Shown here one piece after another: positions 48,184-61,500 of a stretch of DNA of 64,000 bases; position 1 is the stretch's first letter; each line of letters starts with the position of its first letter. The notes below the pieces were generated by a model. It worked only from the letters and a program-made list of their open reading frames with translations, was not told the DNA's origin and did no database searches. A program made the translations under genes and the position numbers. Source of the stretch: Botrytis cinerea B05.10 (Eukaryota; Ascomycota; Leotiomycetes; Helotiales; Sclerotiniaceae); assembly GCF_000143535.2 (NCBI RefSeq), contig NC_037310.1, forward strand, positions 3,782,001 through 3,846,000. Direction: 5' to 3'.

Positions 48184-48507
48184 GAACAGATCTATTTCTT
48201 CTCTTCTCTTCCAATTTGCATATTCACAAATATATTATTACTATTATTATATCTATTACGCCCCTCTCGCCCCATCTCACTCCCCCTCTCACAAAAGACC
48301 AACAAGAAATGAAAATAAATAAACTCAAATACATAATACACATTCAAAACCAGCGAGTTTGATACAGTCGATACAGTTGATCAATTTTTATTAATTTTCT
48401 TATTTTTTTAATTTATTTTTTTTAATCTTTTTATATAAAAAAGAAATAAGAGTAAATAAAGAAAGAGTATGCTCGCTAGCGATTGTGATTTGTGATTTAT
48501 CCGCAGC

Positions 48508-48537
48508 AGAAGAAGAAGAAGAAGAAGAAGAAGAAGA
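48508..48537 (+). repeat. AGA trinucleotide microsatellite
   Basis: About ten perfect AGA units in the convergent spacer, followed about 60 bases later by a T24 run at 48601-48624. Confidence 0.9.
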
Positions 48538-48860
48538 TTGTGAGTTTTTGTATTTACTCTCTATTCTATTCTTTTTATGCGATTTGTTGATTTGTTGATC
48601 TTTTTTTTTTTTTTTTTTTTTTTTGCATTCGATATCATACTACACTATATCATGTCATGTCATATCATACTCTATATACTATCTTTATACATTCGCCATC
48701 ATTTGTTAACAATGAATACATTACATTACATACGACCGTTTCTTCCAGGACAATATATCTCCAGTCCAGTCCCGATCATCAGATTCGCCTTTCATCTCGT
48801 TTGCTTTCCTTTCGCTCCCCACTACCCACTATCCCCCCCCCCCCTTTCGCTCCCATCTCA

Positions 48861-50897
48861 TCACCAAGTGACAATGATATCTTTCGTAACACTCTCCCTC
48901 CCCAGTCCAATCCTCTGCGAACAAAACATCTGCGCCCTCCTCTTCTCCACCACCACATTCAACCCGGCGATTTTCGCTCTTCGATCCGCAGGAATATGTC
49001 CCTTTTCATCTCGCCACGGTTCCTCGAGATCGCGAATCCACTTACAGATGAAGCCGCCGACATAACTATCCCAGACCCCCTCTCGATATTCTTTACTCAC
49101 AAACGACATTGCGATGGCTTGGTCGCGCAATATCCTCGCTCGACAATGCGTGCCGACTTCGAATAGCGGCATTAGGATACCCAGATTCGTGTGGTAGGAT
49201 GAGGTGCTGTAATAAGGATGCAGGTATGTACAATAAGTAATGATGGTTTGGAAGTAGTGAGTCAGTTGATCGTATTGAATTTCATCGATGAAAAAGGTGC
49301 CGTGGAGACGAATGGCACTAGCGGCAGCGTGAGTTTTGAGGAGAGCCGCCGTGCGAAATTCTTGCGAGTGGTGGGGAGATGCGAGACATTCTTGAAGAAT
49401 GGATTCAGATGCTTTTTCCCAATGCATTAGATCGGCTAGATAGATATCGCGTTCTTGCAATATTTCGGGCGGGAAGTGTGCGGCAGCTACATAATCCATA
49501 CAGGGATCCGCGGAGTCATCTTCGATGCCGGAATCGGACGAGTTTAGAGATTCTTGAGACGTCGCTGTAGATTCATCCTCCCCATGCATTTTGCCAGATG
49601 AGTGTGTACAGCGTGATGCCGGAGGTGGAGATTGAGAGGATCGTGGCTCTAGCTGAGTCCATGGATTGTTGTTTTGGCGTAAATCTGCAGCTCCTTCCCA
49701 GTCTTTGGGTGAGAATACTGTAGATTGTTCTTGAAAGTCAGCCTTCAAGAGAAGTTTCCTCGCTATATCGATGAAATGAAGATTCCTTCTCATGATCATC
49801 TGTAAATATTCGTACGAATCCTTGATATTCTGAAAAGTTGGAATGTGGGCCCCGTGAAGATGATATCGATTGAGCTGTTCCTTGATGATAACGTGGTGAG
49901 CTGGCGGGCGAATATCAAGGAAGTGCAAAACTTGCAAATCCAAGTCCGTGAAAGCTCTTCGAAGTTCAGGACCTATGACGTTCTCTTTTGCGAATTCGGT
50001 GCCGGCTGCCGATGCTTGATAGTAATCGTGAAGCATCATGATACCATTAGTTGCGTGTATAGAAGCGGATGCTTGATGCCCCTGTAGGCTTTCGATACAG
50101 AAAACCAACATACACGCAATCAAAGCTGTTCTTGGACTCCGGCTCACGTTCCCATCAATTGCTTTCTGCATCCCCCGTAGACTTTTGCCATACTCTCGCA
50201 AAGCGTATTCAAAGTGCTTCTTGGTATCTGACGATTCCCCTCCACGCGTCATCTCTTTGCTATACTTGCTGAATGCACCGAGTGCTACTAAGCCGTGTGC
50301 AATATATGGCTCGATTTCACACACCTGAGGAATGATCTCGGACCAAACACTCGTTTGAAGCGGGCCTGCTAATCCAGCCGCAACATTCTCACAAAAGTGT
50401 TTAAAATACCTACTCTCAAGCTCTTCCGTAAATCGAGGTCCAAGGTACAGTTCAATGATGGATCCTTGTGCTATACCAGAGATCGCCCCCTTGGGTAAGA
50501 TGGGCACAATTTGACGAGAATTGGGTTTGATCTTCTCTGGTTGTTTCGGATAGCCACTACATAAAATTCCGAATTTAAAACAGCGAGAGCAGCCGGGCAA
50601 TTTTTCGTCGCACTTGATTCTTCTGATTCTTTACACTTGTTAGGTATGATATGACGGCTGTGGGTAATAATATGATCAGGCTAGCACCTACTTGCAATTT
50701 TGACATCCTGTCTTCACCTTGGGTAATCTGGCACGAAACTTGATTTCCCTTTTCTGTAGTGTTGGATTCTTGGATTTCTCTACCGCGCTCATTCGTCGAA
50801 AGGGTAAAACTTCACTACTTCGGACGGTAGCATGGATCTTATCGTCGCTTCTAGGAAAGCGCACGTCTGGTTGGATATATTTGTTGGTGGTGGTCAT
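48861..50897 (-). CDS. Zn2Cys6 transcription factor
   Basis: Exon 1 is 50692-50897 and exon 2 is 48861-50628 on the minus strand (intron 50629-50691), giving 657 aa. The acceptor must be GTGTAAAG, since the earlier CAAG acceptor would break the frame. The join completes CX2CX6CX6CX2CX6C (Cys 65, 68, 75, 82, 85, 92) reading CQNCKIRRIKCDE and PGCSRCFKFGILC. As in the other regulator in this window, the intron sits inside the zinc cluster. The rest is a helical fungal regulator domain with an acidic, Ser-rich insert (about aa 400-440, ESLNSSDSGIEDDSADP). The start at 50897 adds a basic N-terminal extension; a shorter start at the Met in RRMSAVEKS is possible. Target genes are unknown. The adjacent JIP5 is unlikely to be a partner. 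Confidence 0.88.
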
Positions 50898-53662
50898 CCT
50901 CTCTGAACAGCAAAATTGTGCAAGACACCAACATGGTGAGAGCTACATGCGCAAGAACTTCGTGGCCTTTTGACGCACCAACGAAATTGCAGCAAACGGA
51001 GGAGAGTTGTGGGAGGGGAGGAGGAAAAGAATGAGTTCCAAAGGCAAGAATGTTAGTTAAGCTAAAGGCGTCTAACGGTTGCAGGAAGAAGGCACTTCGA
51101 CAACATATTGATCATAGCAATGCTGGCAGATTCTGCGGGGCTGCTAAAACTTGGAAGCATCCCCTCCGTATTACTCTTTCTGCGCAAGCATATTCCTTTG
51201 AAATAACGGACACAGACTGGCGAAGATCACCGGTGGAGGGATTACCTGTGTATTCGTAAGCTTACCTCGGGGGCGTCGAAGGCTTGGTTCATGATGGTTT
51301 TGTCTATCCAGCTGGGGTTCAAGGCTAATCATCCCCGGAAGCGAATCGAGACTTTCAATAAGGACAGCAACATCAAAAACCGTTTGCTTGCAAGGAAAAC
51401 GGTGCGACGCAATGAACCTTAATTGAATACTCCGTACGAGTAGAGAAGCAGAAGCAAGCGACTTGACTGGGTTACGTACTGACTATTACTGTACTATGGC
51501 TATGTATGTACCCAGTAGATACGCACGAGATTCGCACCCAAGACGGTACCAAGCCGGTAAAATCCTTCGAACGTGCAAAAGGGGGCAGCATCCCATTGGT
51601 AAAGACGGCAATCAAGGGATGTATGATTTCTGATTAAGTTAATCCCTAGTACGATTATCCCGAGTGTGCCTAGTATGAGCATAAGTGTAATTCCATTCCC
51701 GCAACCGCTCTCGAGCCGCTCCAGCGCTTACAGTTAATTAGATTCCACAATTCTTCTCGTTTGGGAAGTTTGGAAGAATTCTTATTTCTGTCGACTTCTT
51801 ACTCCTTTCGCTCTTACTTTCCGGAGCCTTATTGATTTTCCACACGGATCCACCAATTACTATCCGAAAAGCCGAATAAAGTTTGCTGTTAGAGTTTGCT
51901 GTTAGAGTTTGCTGTTCAAGACCGGGATGCTCGCGTGCTTCTCATGACTACGATATAATCTATGTGACACTTCATGGGATCTGCCCTTCAGCTCGTACTC
52001 GCACATGTCGATGGCAAACTTGATGGATATGCAGGTTGTGAGCTCATCATTCCTCTCGCCCAGTGGGCTTGTTCCACCAACGTTCCATTTCATGTATGTA
52101 TGCATGCATGTGTGGGTGAAAGCGTGGGTCGTTACAGTTACAGTGAGGATATCCAATCTATCGGTATTCAACGTCGAACAGTATTCGCGCAGGTTAATCC
52201 TCTTGTAGGCTGTCATTATGTGGTTCTGGCTGCACGAGTACCGCATCTTCAAAGTTCTAGACTTTCTCTCTGTTGGCTGATGCATATTTTGTCCATCTTC
52301 ATATTTATGTGAAACAACAAAAGTCGAATAAACTTTTCTCTCTGTTCTTCAACCAGCATAGAGAATTTTGAGATCAACTGATCTTCAGAAAGGTAAAATC
52401 CCCCGCACTTCTAAAATCGATGTTTTCGTTCTGGTCTACATGCTATTGTGTATCTATCTGATAGAAGAGTGCCAGAGCTATACATCAGATTCGTAGCTCC
52501 TACGCATACCTCTTCAATAAAGCAACAGCATCTATATTTTTACTCAGCGATAGCAACAATGATAATAATAAGCATCAAACCCATTTCTCACTATCCATCA
52601 CCCAAAAAAAAAGGTCTCGAACAATTTCTTCTAGATTTTGGCCAACTTGTGAATTTCTCACAAGTGTGGAAATACTCTAACTCGGTAGTTCAAATATTTT
52701 TCATCATCCTTCTCCCCGCCGGAGAATTACTACCACGTCAAAATAATCTATCTAATGCTGTCTTTTTATTTTATTTTACTAATATTCTTGCTCGAAAATA
52801 ATTGGTAAATGCATACAATATAACACAATGCAATACAATGCAATACAATACACGATTCTTCAGTAAAAGTTATACTTATGACTCAAATCCAATCGCTACC
52901 ATATCATGTTTCAGTCCCCAAGCAACCACACTAGCATTATCACTCCTCACAACAATAGTATAGAAAATGAATCTGAAGATATATATCAATATACTAAACG
53001 AATAGTCTATACTTCATACTCGCAGTCGAATCAACATCAACATAACCTAAATCCCTCATTCTAGTTCCTCGAGATTCTTCCAAGTAGGAAGATTTTATAT
53101 GCACGCGGTAAACAATATGATGATCCCCCCCCCCCTGGTCCCCTATTACTCCCTTTCACTCAACCACCCCCTCTCCCCCCCCTAAAACCCAACTCTAGCA
53201 TGTACCTCACTCAGCGAGACCCTCAAAATCTAGTATGCATACATAGCATGCAGATCAATCTTCTCACAATGATAAACGACAAGTCAAATCCATTAGGTAA
53301 TTGTTACATCTCGATTTCTTTATCACTCTTCTGTTATCATCTTTGCTCCAACTCCAATCTAATCCAATTCCAAAACTTCAATTCATCCTCACTCTGACTT
53401 ATTCCCACTCATCCTCACTCTGACTTATTCCCACTCATTCTCACCCCAATTCCAATCCCAACTTGACTCCAATTCCAATCCCAACTTGACTCCAACTCCA
53501 ATCTATCCCTATTCTCACTCCAACTCCATCCTCATCCTAATTCTACTCCCCATCTCCCCACAAAGAAACCCCATAAAGAGCCCAAGTAAGCAAGCAAGCA
53601 AGCAAGCAACCAACCAAAAAACTGATCGACCAAGCAACCAAGCAACCAAGCTCAGCAAACCA

Positions 53663-53698
53663 TAGTCTCCCTCCCTCCCTCTCTCTCTCTCTCTCCCT

Positions 53699-53764
<66 letters not shown>
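53663..53764 (+). repeat. CT/CCCT polypyrimidine microsatellite
   Basis: About 100 bases of pure pyrimidine, mostly CT dinucleotides with CCCT interruptions at the left. It is a candidate triplex or hinged DNA former and the longest simple repeat in the window. Confidence 0.95.
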
Positions 53765-53765
<1 letters not shown>

Positions 53766-53930
53766 GTCCCCCACTCGACTTCTGAGTTTCGATTTTAGAG
53801 AAAGAAAGAAAATGAAAGGATGAGGAGGTGGAGGCGGTGGCGTGGTAGCATTTGAGATTTCGAGATTTCGAGTCGAAAGATTAGAAGAAAAGAAGAAAAA
53901 TGGGGGAAAGGCATTAACACAACATTATCC

Positions 53931-53931
<1 letters not shown>

Positions 53932-53966
<35 letters not shown>
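53932..53966 (+). repeat. AC dinucleotide microsatellite
   Basis: About 17 perfect AC units followed by an A run. Confidence 0.93.
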
Positions 53967-53970
<4 letters not shown>

Positions 53971-54533
53971 CCCATGTCAAATACATAACATACATTATTA
54001 CATTTAAAATCTACAAACCATATATACACACCTACCTAGGTATGCATGGCATAGTATTGGATCAAACTAGCGATCATATCATCGTGCTAGCTATCAATCA
54101 AGCATAGCAAGTCTCCTTCCTGCCTTTCACCCCTTTTGTTCATCTACACATCCCATCATCAGAAGTCATCATCCCCAGATCAGTCTCTCCCAATTCCTCC
54201 CAATCCATCCTAACAAGAATAATAATGACAACATAGAAAGCCTCCATTTCTTCAAAACCAAATTACTATTTCCTTCCATGTGCAACCAGCCAATGATGTT
54301 CCGAAATGCAGCTAGAATATTGGCAAGAAATAAATCTGGAGACTACTCTTGCCTTTCGTTGAAAAAAAGAAATTACCACCAAAATATCATTGCGTTCTTT
54401 TCCACATACCCATTATGTGTCCCATTTGATTTTTTCCCCAATCCCAAACGCCATGATGTAAAAGTAAAGCACCATAAACAAAATAGGGTGTTTGATCTCA
54501 TGTGGTCCGAAGAACGAGTCTCACCAGAACTGT

Positions 54534-57040
54534 CTAAATTGGTATAGCTGTTCTGGCCAATAATCGAACATTATCTATGAAACCATCCACCAGCTTGAAA
54601 TAATCATTTGGTTCGCCGTTTCTAGCTTTAGTACCTTGATCAGTAACAGCTGCTGCTGAGAGTTCGATTTCAAGCTCATGTTCTTTTTCAGTTCGAGATA
54701 CACCCTATTGTTGTTAGTGGATATCATGGTGAGGGTAGGTGTACAAAGGACTTACATTTGATACCAAGTTTTGTGTAACTTGAGTGAGGTCCACTTGATA
54801 ATGCGATTGTCTATAACTCAAACGATCCTTGTTGCGATCCGGTCTTTGAGCTCCATCACTTGAAGCAATAAGTTCTTCTACATTCCCATCAAACTTCATT
54901 TCAAAGTTTATACTAATTCGACAATCGAGTGCTTGACTAGGGAAGTAGAGATCCAGATCTGCTACTCGAGCTTTGATAATCTTGGCCAGAGGTTCACCAG
55001 TCTTCTGATCATGTGTAACACGAACTTTGACAGAGTAACGTGGATTAAGTAAGGCCCGTAGAGCAGGAGGTAGAGTGCTATGCATTGCAGAAGGAAGCTC
55101 ATAAAATTTATCCGTCTCACGTCGATGTAAGTAATCAATCTTAACACGTCGTTTCGACTGACTATTATTAGCTGGCATGCATTCCTGAACTTTTTTATTC
55201 AAGAATTCGTTCAATCCTCTATGCTGGGCCTATACAAAAGTTAGCGGGGCAATGATACCAGATTCGTGTAACGTACCTCTGTCATTGTACTTTTGAATGC
55301 AACAAATTGATTATCCAAAAGTACTGTTTCCGATCGAACTGGCAGACTCAATCTCACGTTGGTCTCCTTACTGACAAGTTGCCCGAGCTTTGCTTCAATT
55401 TCAATTTCCACACCATGACTGGCTAACTCTCCGGTATCTTCTCGACTAACAACGTGCATGTAAAGAAAGTCTGCCACTAGTCTCGTTATCTCCGCAGGAG
55501 GTTTTGTGCCAGATATGCTCGGCTCCCAAGGACCGAGAGGACCATCCCAATCATAATCATTCCCTGTGACAGGTCGAGGAACTGCTGGTGATGCCTGACG
55601 CATGCCATTACTTTCTTGCTTAATTAGTGTAGCTGGTAGACCCTGGGCGGATGGCTGAGGAGTGTGCTGTCTTCCGTTGATGTTCTTACGGCCTAGACCC
55701 TTTACTCCCTTGGCACTCCGGGCCCATATTGGTGGTTCAGTATAACGAATCTTCTTTCTGGGCGGTGCTTGCTGAGGAGAAGGAGCAGCGGTAGAGCTAG
55801 ATCGATGATCGCCATTGATTTGTGGTTTCATTTCATATTGCTCAATTCGTTGAGGTGCTTCGAAAGACATTTCCCGATCTTCCAATTTACGTTTTGTAGA
55901 ATGATTGAATTCTTCCGGCTGCTGTTGGACCATTGAATTTCCCCTTGTCTGACTAGGTAAACGCGTTTTGGGACTGACACTGAGACTTCTTTCCCGTTCG
56001 ATCAAAGATCTCTGTTGCGAGGAGCTTGTTGAGGTTCTTTGAGAGTCGTAAGAACTCTGTGGAGTAGTTGGCATTCGAGGTGGAATCGAAGCGTTCGCTG
56101 GCGCAGGAGAGGTTTGATTGTATTGAGTACGGTTGAACGGATTCGCGGGTACTGCTCGTTGCTGATAAGGACTAGTAGGTTGTGTGAATGCGCCGGATGA
56201 TTGGCGTTGTGTTTGTAAAGGAGGACCTAAAGGAGGACCTAAAGGAGGACCTAAAGGTGTTCCGGGCTGAGAGTGCTGAGAATGTTGAGATTGTTGCCGT
56301 TGATACTGAATCGGAAATTGATTTGGTGGCAATTGATTCGTGTGTATGGGACTATCTTGAGTGAATTGATTTTGATACTGCTGCTGCTGACTGTGCGCTG
56401 ACGTGGGTGTAGAATTCGAAAGTGAAGATTGTGATCTTTGATGTTGAAAATAGTGATTATTAGCCCCTGGTATTCCAATCGGAGGTGTTTGTGGAACTGG
56501 CGATGGTTGGATCTGTGAATTATATTGTTGTTGTAAATGAGGAGCGGGATTAGACTGCGAGTAACTTTCTCTTTGCGAGTGGTGAAAAGTTGGAGGAGGA
56601 TACTGATGACGTTGAGCAGGACTTTGTGGATTTTGAAGACTTTGCGGGAACGGGTATTGTCCACTCCCGACAATGCTTATTGATGAAGTAGGAGTATGCC
56701 GATAAGGCGAGGGCGCCGAATAAGAATCTGTTGGAGAACGAAGGTCATTCGGAGGAGGAGCTTGAATGGGAGTAGGAGGAGGCGGTCGATTTAGATGAGT
56801 TGATTGATAGGTAGTTGGCGATGCATAAGGCCCACCATTCTGTGAACCGTACTCTTGTGATTGTGAGCCATGTTTGCCCGGACCTGGCGAGACTTGCGAC
56901 GAATGACTGTAATTCCTGTAGATTTGCTGTCCCTGTCCTGATGGGGGACCCGTTTGAATTGGAGTAACTGGTGCCGGCGCATTCTGTTTCGATCGAGCCC
57001 CTTCGCCATTTTCCGTATTGATGATTGAACGAAGGTCCAT
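54534..57040 (-). CDS. CET1: mRNA-capping enzyme beta subunit, RNA 5'-triphosphatase (Cet1)
   Basis: Exons on the minus strand are 55277-57040, 54756-55229 and 54534-54704, giving 802 aa. The N-terminal about 470 residues are Gln/Pro/Ser-rich and disordered. The catalytic tunnel-fold domain follows. The first metal-binding strand reads EIEAKLG (Glu 547, Glu 549). The last strand, in exon 3, reads ELEIELS (Glu 756, 758, 760). The interior carries RRVKIDYLHRRETDKFYEL and RISINFEMKF. This is the fungal metal-dependent RNA triphosphatase that removes the gamma phosphate of nascent mRNA before guanylylation in the nucleus; it differs from the animal cysteine-phosphatase type. A WDGPLGPWEPSISG block just before the domain may serve guanylyltransferase docking (inference). 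All glutamates expected for activity are present. It is divergent from RPN2, 1.5 kb apart. Confidence 0.93.
56218..56262 (-). repeat. 12-bp tandem repeat encoding PLGP units in CET1
   Basis: Three to four copies of a 12-base unit (AAAGGAGGACCT on the plus strand) encode PLGPPLGPPLGPPL in the disordered N-terminal part of the capping-enzyme subunit. It is an in-frame expansion. Confidence 0.88.
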
Positions 57041-58539
57041 ATTTGCGACTCGTTGTCCAGTGGAGAGAGGAGCGGGAGCAGGAGCAGGAGCAGGAGCAGG
57101 AGTAGCAGCAGGAGTAGCAGCAGCACCACCACCACCATATACACCCTTACTGACCCCACGAGCTGCACTCTCGATATCTCTTTCAAATCTTCCGCCGGTG
57201 GTTCATTTGTTGACGATGATGAGTTTTGGCGTCTCGCTGGATTGATCTCGTTCTCGAATGTATGGGATAATGAGGTTGGCGCAAAGGATAGGATAGGCAG
57301 AGGCAGGCGCAAACACATTCGAACAAAGAAAGCGTCTCAGGATAAAAAAGTTTAGAACTAACTACCTACGCAAACAAGAATGGGAAGATTGGCGGGATCT
57401 TGACAAGATGGGCCCGAATTGGAAATTTAAAGGATTATAAAGTTTACAGTAGATATTGGGTACATTGTGGAAGGGATTTATTTGGGGTTGTGATCTTTGC
57501 GATAAATAATTGATTGTTTTGGGATGATGAATAGGGGGTTGGAGTTTTGAAGCACGACAAATAATAACGATGATAATAATGATTAGTTGGTGGTTGTGGT
57601 ATGCGGTTGTGGTTTGTGTGTGGTTTGTGTGTGGTCTTTGTGTGTGGTCTTTGAAAATTTACATATGATGGAGCGAGCTGTGTATGTACATCGATAGAGC
57701 ATAGGTGGTAGGGAGGGAGGGAGGGAGGGCAGGGAGGAGGGAGGGAGGCAGTAGCCAGTAGGAGGGATTCATGTGTACCGGTATGTGTCTCGATACCTCA
57801 CGCAAACGAAGGGTCGATGGAGATGATTTCAAGTATATCTTCAAATGCGGCAATTGGGATTTACAGGATTTATTGTCGTATATAACGTTGACTGTAGGTA
57901 TTTATAAATATATAGCGATTTTATGTCCCCACGGATGGATTTGCATTTGGTAATCATCGTCATTAGTTTACCAGCGGTTGCGAGCACAAGTTGTTAGCAT
58001 TGATACTGGAGTCGCTGGAGGGGTGCTCTGTTCTGTCTGTTCTGTATAGGTAGCTTACATCTCATTGCAAGGTCACAGGGTGGTGGGTACGTTGGTCCGG
58101 CACCTAGCTCACATTACAATACTGAAGTGTACGGTGGGCAGCTTGCGTCAGCCTTGTCTTCGGTGAACCCTCTCAGCCTTATCTGAGCTTCAACATGATT
58201 ATGTAATTCACCATTGGTACTACTGGTGTACCAGTCTACCACCACCTGCGAATTACTGCCAGCTAATCCCGCCTTACTAAGCTTAATCCGTAGTTGAAGC
58301 TGTTTGATGAGTGTTGACGTGCCAAAAGGTGTGCCTGATCGTTGTAATCGATACGCTCGCTCCGTTCAAGGTTTGTATACTCAGCACAAACTCATTTTCA
58401 ACTATCAAATCCATCAAATCTCCCTCAAATCTCTCTCACGTCCTTCATATTTTTGAAGACCAACTTTCCTTAACCCTTTTCAAACAATCCAGCTTCTTCA
58501 AATTCAGATCTCTTCTGTGTCCACGCCACTTCACCAACC
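57041..58539. other. Divergent CET1-RPN2 intergenic region
   Basis: A 1.5-kb shared upstream region. The CET1 side has a GGAGCA/GTAGCA repeat. The middle has GTGTGGTTTGT runs near 57610-57650 and a GGGA run at 57712-57750. The RPN2 side is CT-rich just before the ATG at 58540. No third gene is supported. Confidence 0.6.
57075..57120 (+). repeat. GGAGCA hexanucleotide repeat in CET1 leader
   Basis: About five GGAGCA units are followed by variant GTAGCA units, 35-80 bases upstream of the CET1 ATG. The CET1 leader would therefore read as repeated TGCTCC. Confidence 0.87.
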
Positions 58540-61500
58540 ATGCCGAGTCTAACTTCAGCCTCTGGTGTCTTGGGCTTCCTCTCAGATGAAGAACCGGAGC
58601 TCAAGGTTTTTGCTCTTCAAACTCTGAATGATGATATTGATACACTGTGGACAGAGGTCGCAGGTTCCATCTCTCAGATGTAAGTAAAATCCAACTCGTC
58701 GCAGAGAATCCATCTTCAGATAGCTCCACGACCAACTCGAGACTAATTTGGACACTTTTCAGTGAGGCGCTTTACGAAGATGAATCCTTTCCCGAGCGAC
58801 GATTAGCTTCCTTGGTGTTGGCAAAGGTCTACTATCATTTGCAAGCATACAATGAAAGCATGTCATTTGCTCTCGGAGCGGGTGATCTATTTCAACTCGA
58901 CAACCCAGGCGAGTTCGAAGAAACCATCATCTCAAAATGTGTCGACACCTATATCAGTGTATCGGCTCAACACCATGCTGCACCGCAAGAAAAGAAACGG
59001 GATAATGCTTTACCTACTCTCGCAACTACTTTCGCAAGTGGGCTCAATGACATCAGCGCTGCTGCTGCGGCCTTGACTTCACCTACTACGCCTTTCTCCC
59101 AGTCCACTCTACCATCAAAATCCCTTCTATCACGAGCCTCTACCAATAACATGTTGGAACAGCCTGTAGTAGAAGGCAAGACTGCGGATTCTACCATCTT
59201 ACCAGATCGTACTACTCAGATTGCGCTCCAAAAGATTGTGGAGAGACTGTTCGAGAATTGTTTACGCGAAGGGAGATATAGACAAGTGGTAGGAATTGCG
59301 GTCGAGGCTAGAAACTTGGAGGTTCTACGCAGAGTCATCAAGCGTGCCAGTGACGATGAAAAGAAGTCGAAATCGAAGCTGCCCGAAGGTACAGCTGGTC
59401 CAACAGAAGAATTGATGGAATATGTCTTGGACATTTGCATGGGAGTCGTACAAGAGAGAGGGCTTCGAACAGAGATACTCAGATTGATCCTGGATCTACT
59501 CAACGATATACCAACTCCCGATTATTTCGCAATTGCAAAATGCGTTGTTTACCTCAACATCGACGAAGAGGCGTCGGCAATGTTGAAAAAGCTTGTGGTA
59601 AGTACACTAACTGAACGAAACTACAGTGACTTTACGTCTTATCTGGAATGAGGCTGACCTTTTCTAGGCTAAGGATGATCAAACTTCTACTGCTACCGCA
59701 TACCAGATCGCATTCGACCTATATGATAATGGTACCCAGGAATTCCTCGCCAAGGTTATTAAATCTTTGCCCAAGAAGGCCACCGAGGAAGCGGAGGAGC
59801 CATCTACGGAGGAGCGTGAGTAAACTCTATGTTCATACTTGAGCTCTTTACTGATTTCCTGAGTAGCAACAGAATCCGATCAGCTTTTGGGAGAGTTGAA
59901 TGATCAGGCCGGGGACTCTACCCAAGGTGCCTCAGATGAACAACTAAAGGTTTATGACTCGATCCGAAAGATCCTCAATGGTAGTGAGACCATTCGACTT
60001 AATCTTGAATTCTTATACCGTAATAACCACACCGACCTCAGCATCCTCAACAAAGTTCGTGACAGCCTTGAAGGTCGAAACTCGATCTTCCACACAGCTG
60101 TTACCTTCTGCAATGCGTTTATGAACCACGGCACAACCAACGACAAATTCTTCCGCGACAATCTAGATTGGTTGGGAAAGGCAGTCAACTGGTCAAAGTT
60201 CTCTGCTACTGCTGCTCTTGGTGTTATTCATCGTGGCAATCTTTCACAAGCCAAGAGACTACTGGAACCTTATCTACCAAAACCCTCATCAATTACAGGT
60301 TCACATTATAGTCAGGGCGGTGCTCTCTATGCTTATGGTTTGATCTATGCCAACCATGGCGCTGATGCCCTTGAGTATTTGAAGAAGAGCTTCAATGAGA
60401 CCCAGGAAGAGGTTATCCAGCATGGTGGTGCGTTAGGATTGGGAATTGCTGGTATGGCTACAGGCGATCAAAAAATTCTCGAGAACTTGCAAAACGTACT
60501 TATGACCGATTCCGCACTCAATGGTGAGGCTGTTGGTCTTGCGATTGGTCTCATTATGTTGGGAACTGGAAATGAGAAAGTTTTGCAAGATATGATCCTC
60601 TATGCTCACGAGACTCAACACGAGAAGACTATTCGAGGTCTTGCTCTCGGCATGGCCTTAGTTATGTACGGCAGACAAGAAGGAGCCGATGATCTCATTA
60701 ACGGATTATTGAAAGACGCAGATCCATCTCTTCGTTATGGTGGTATCTTAGCTGTAGCTATGGCATACTGTGGTACAGGAAGCAACAAGGCTGTTCGCCA
60801 ATTACTTCACGTAGCCGTCAGTGATGTGAACGACGATGTTCGTCGTGTTGCTGTCATGAGTTTGGGTTTCATTTTGTTCCGAAAGCCCGGAAGTGTGCCA
60901 CGTATGGTCGAACTTTTATCCGAATCTTATAATCCACATGTTAGATACGGTGCCGCCATGGCCCTTGGTATTTCTTGTGCCGGTACCGGTCTCGATGAAG
61001 CCATCGATTTGCTTGAGCCTATGATGAAGGACCCTACAGACTTTGTTCGACAGGGTGCTTTGATCTCTCTCGCCATGATCATGGTTCAACAGAATGAGGC
61101 AATGAATCCAAAGGTTACTGAAATTCGCAAAACCTTGAAGAAGGTTGTTGCAGATCGCCATGAGGACGCTATGGCCAAGTTTGGTTGTGCATTAGCATTG
61201 GGTATAATTGACGCTGGAGGACGTAATTGCACCATCGGATTACAGACTCAAACCGGTAATCTGAACATGGCAGGTATTGTCGGTATGGCAGTCTTTACAC
61301 AATACTGGTACTGGTTCCCATTCACCCATTTCCTCTCCTTGACCTTTACCCCTACATCTATGATTGGCTTGAACAGCGAATTGGAGATTCCAAGTTTCAA
61401 ATTCCACAGTGCTACCCGTCCAAGCCTTTTCGACTACCCCCCAGAACAAGAAGTCAAGACTGAGGATGCACCAACTTTGATTGCAACTGCCGTGTTATCG

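Larger units (their letters stand above)
48036..48860. other. Convergent 3' intergenic region with simple repeats
   Basis: Tail-to-tail spacer between JIP5 and the Zn2Cys6 gene. It carries a CTAT array, a GAA array, a T24 run and a C-rich tract at 48831-48844. The Tyr/Ser/Leu-rich frames here come from the repeats. Confidence 0.7.
50898..54533. other. Long intergenic region with microsatellites
   Basis: No gene supported in 3.6 kb between the upstream side of the Zn2Cys6 gene and the 3' side of the CET1 gene. A short tandem GTTAGAGTTTGCT repeat occurs at about 51890-51914. C-rich runs are at 53127-53136 and 53172-53181, CAAG repeats near 53586-53612, a CT tract at 53663-53764 and an AC tract at 53932-53966. 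Confidence 0.6.
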
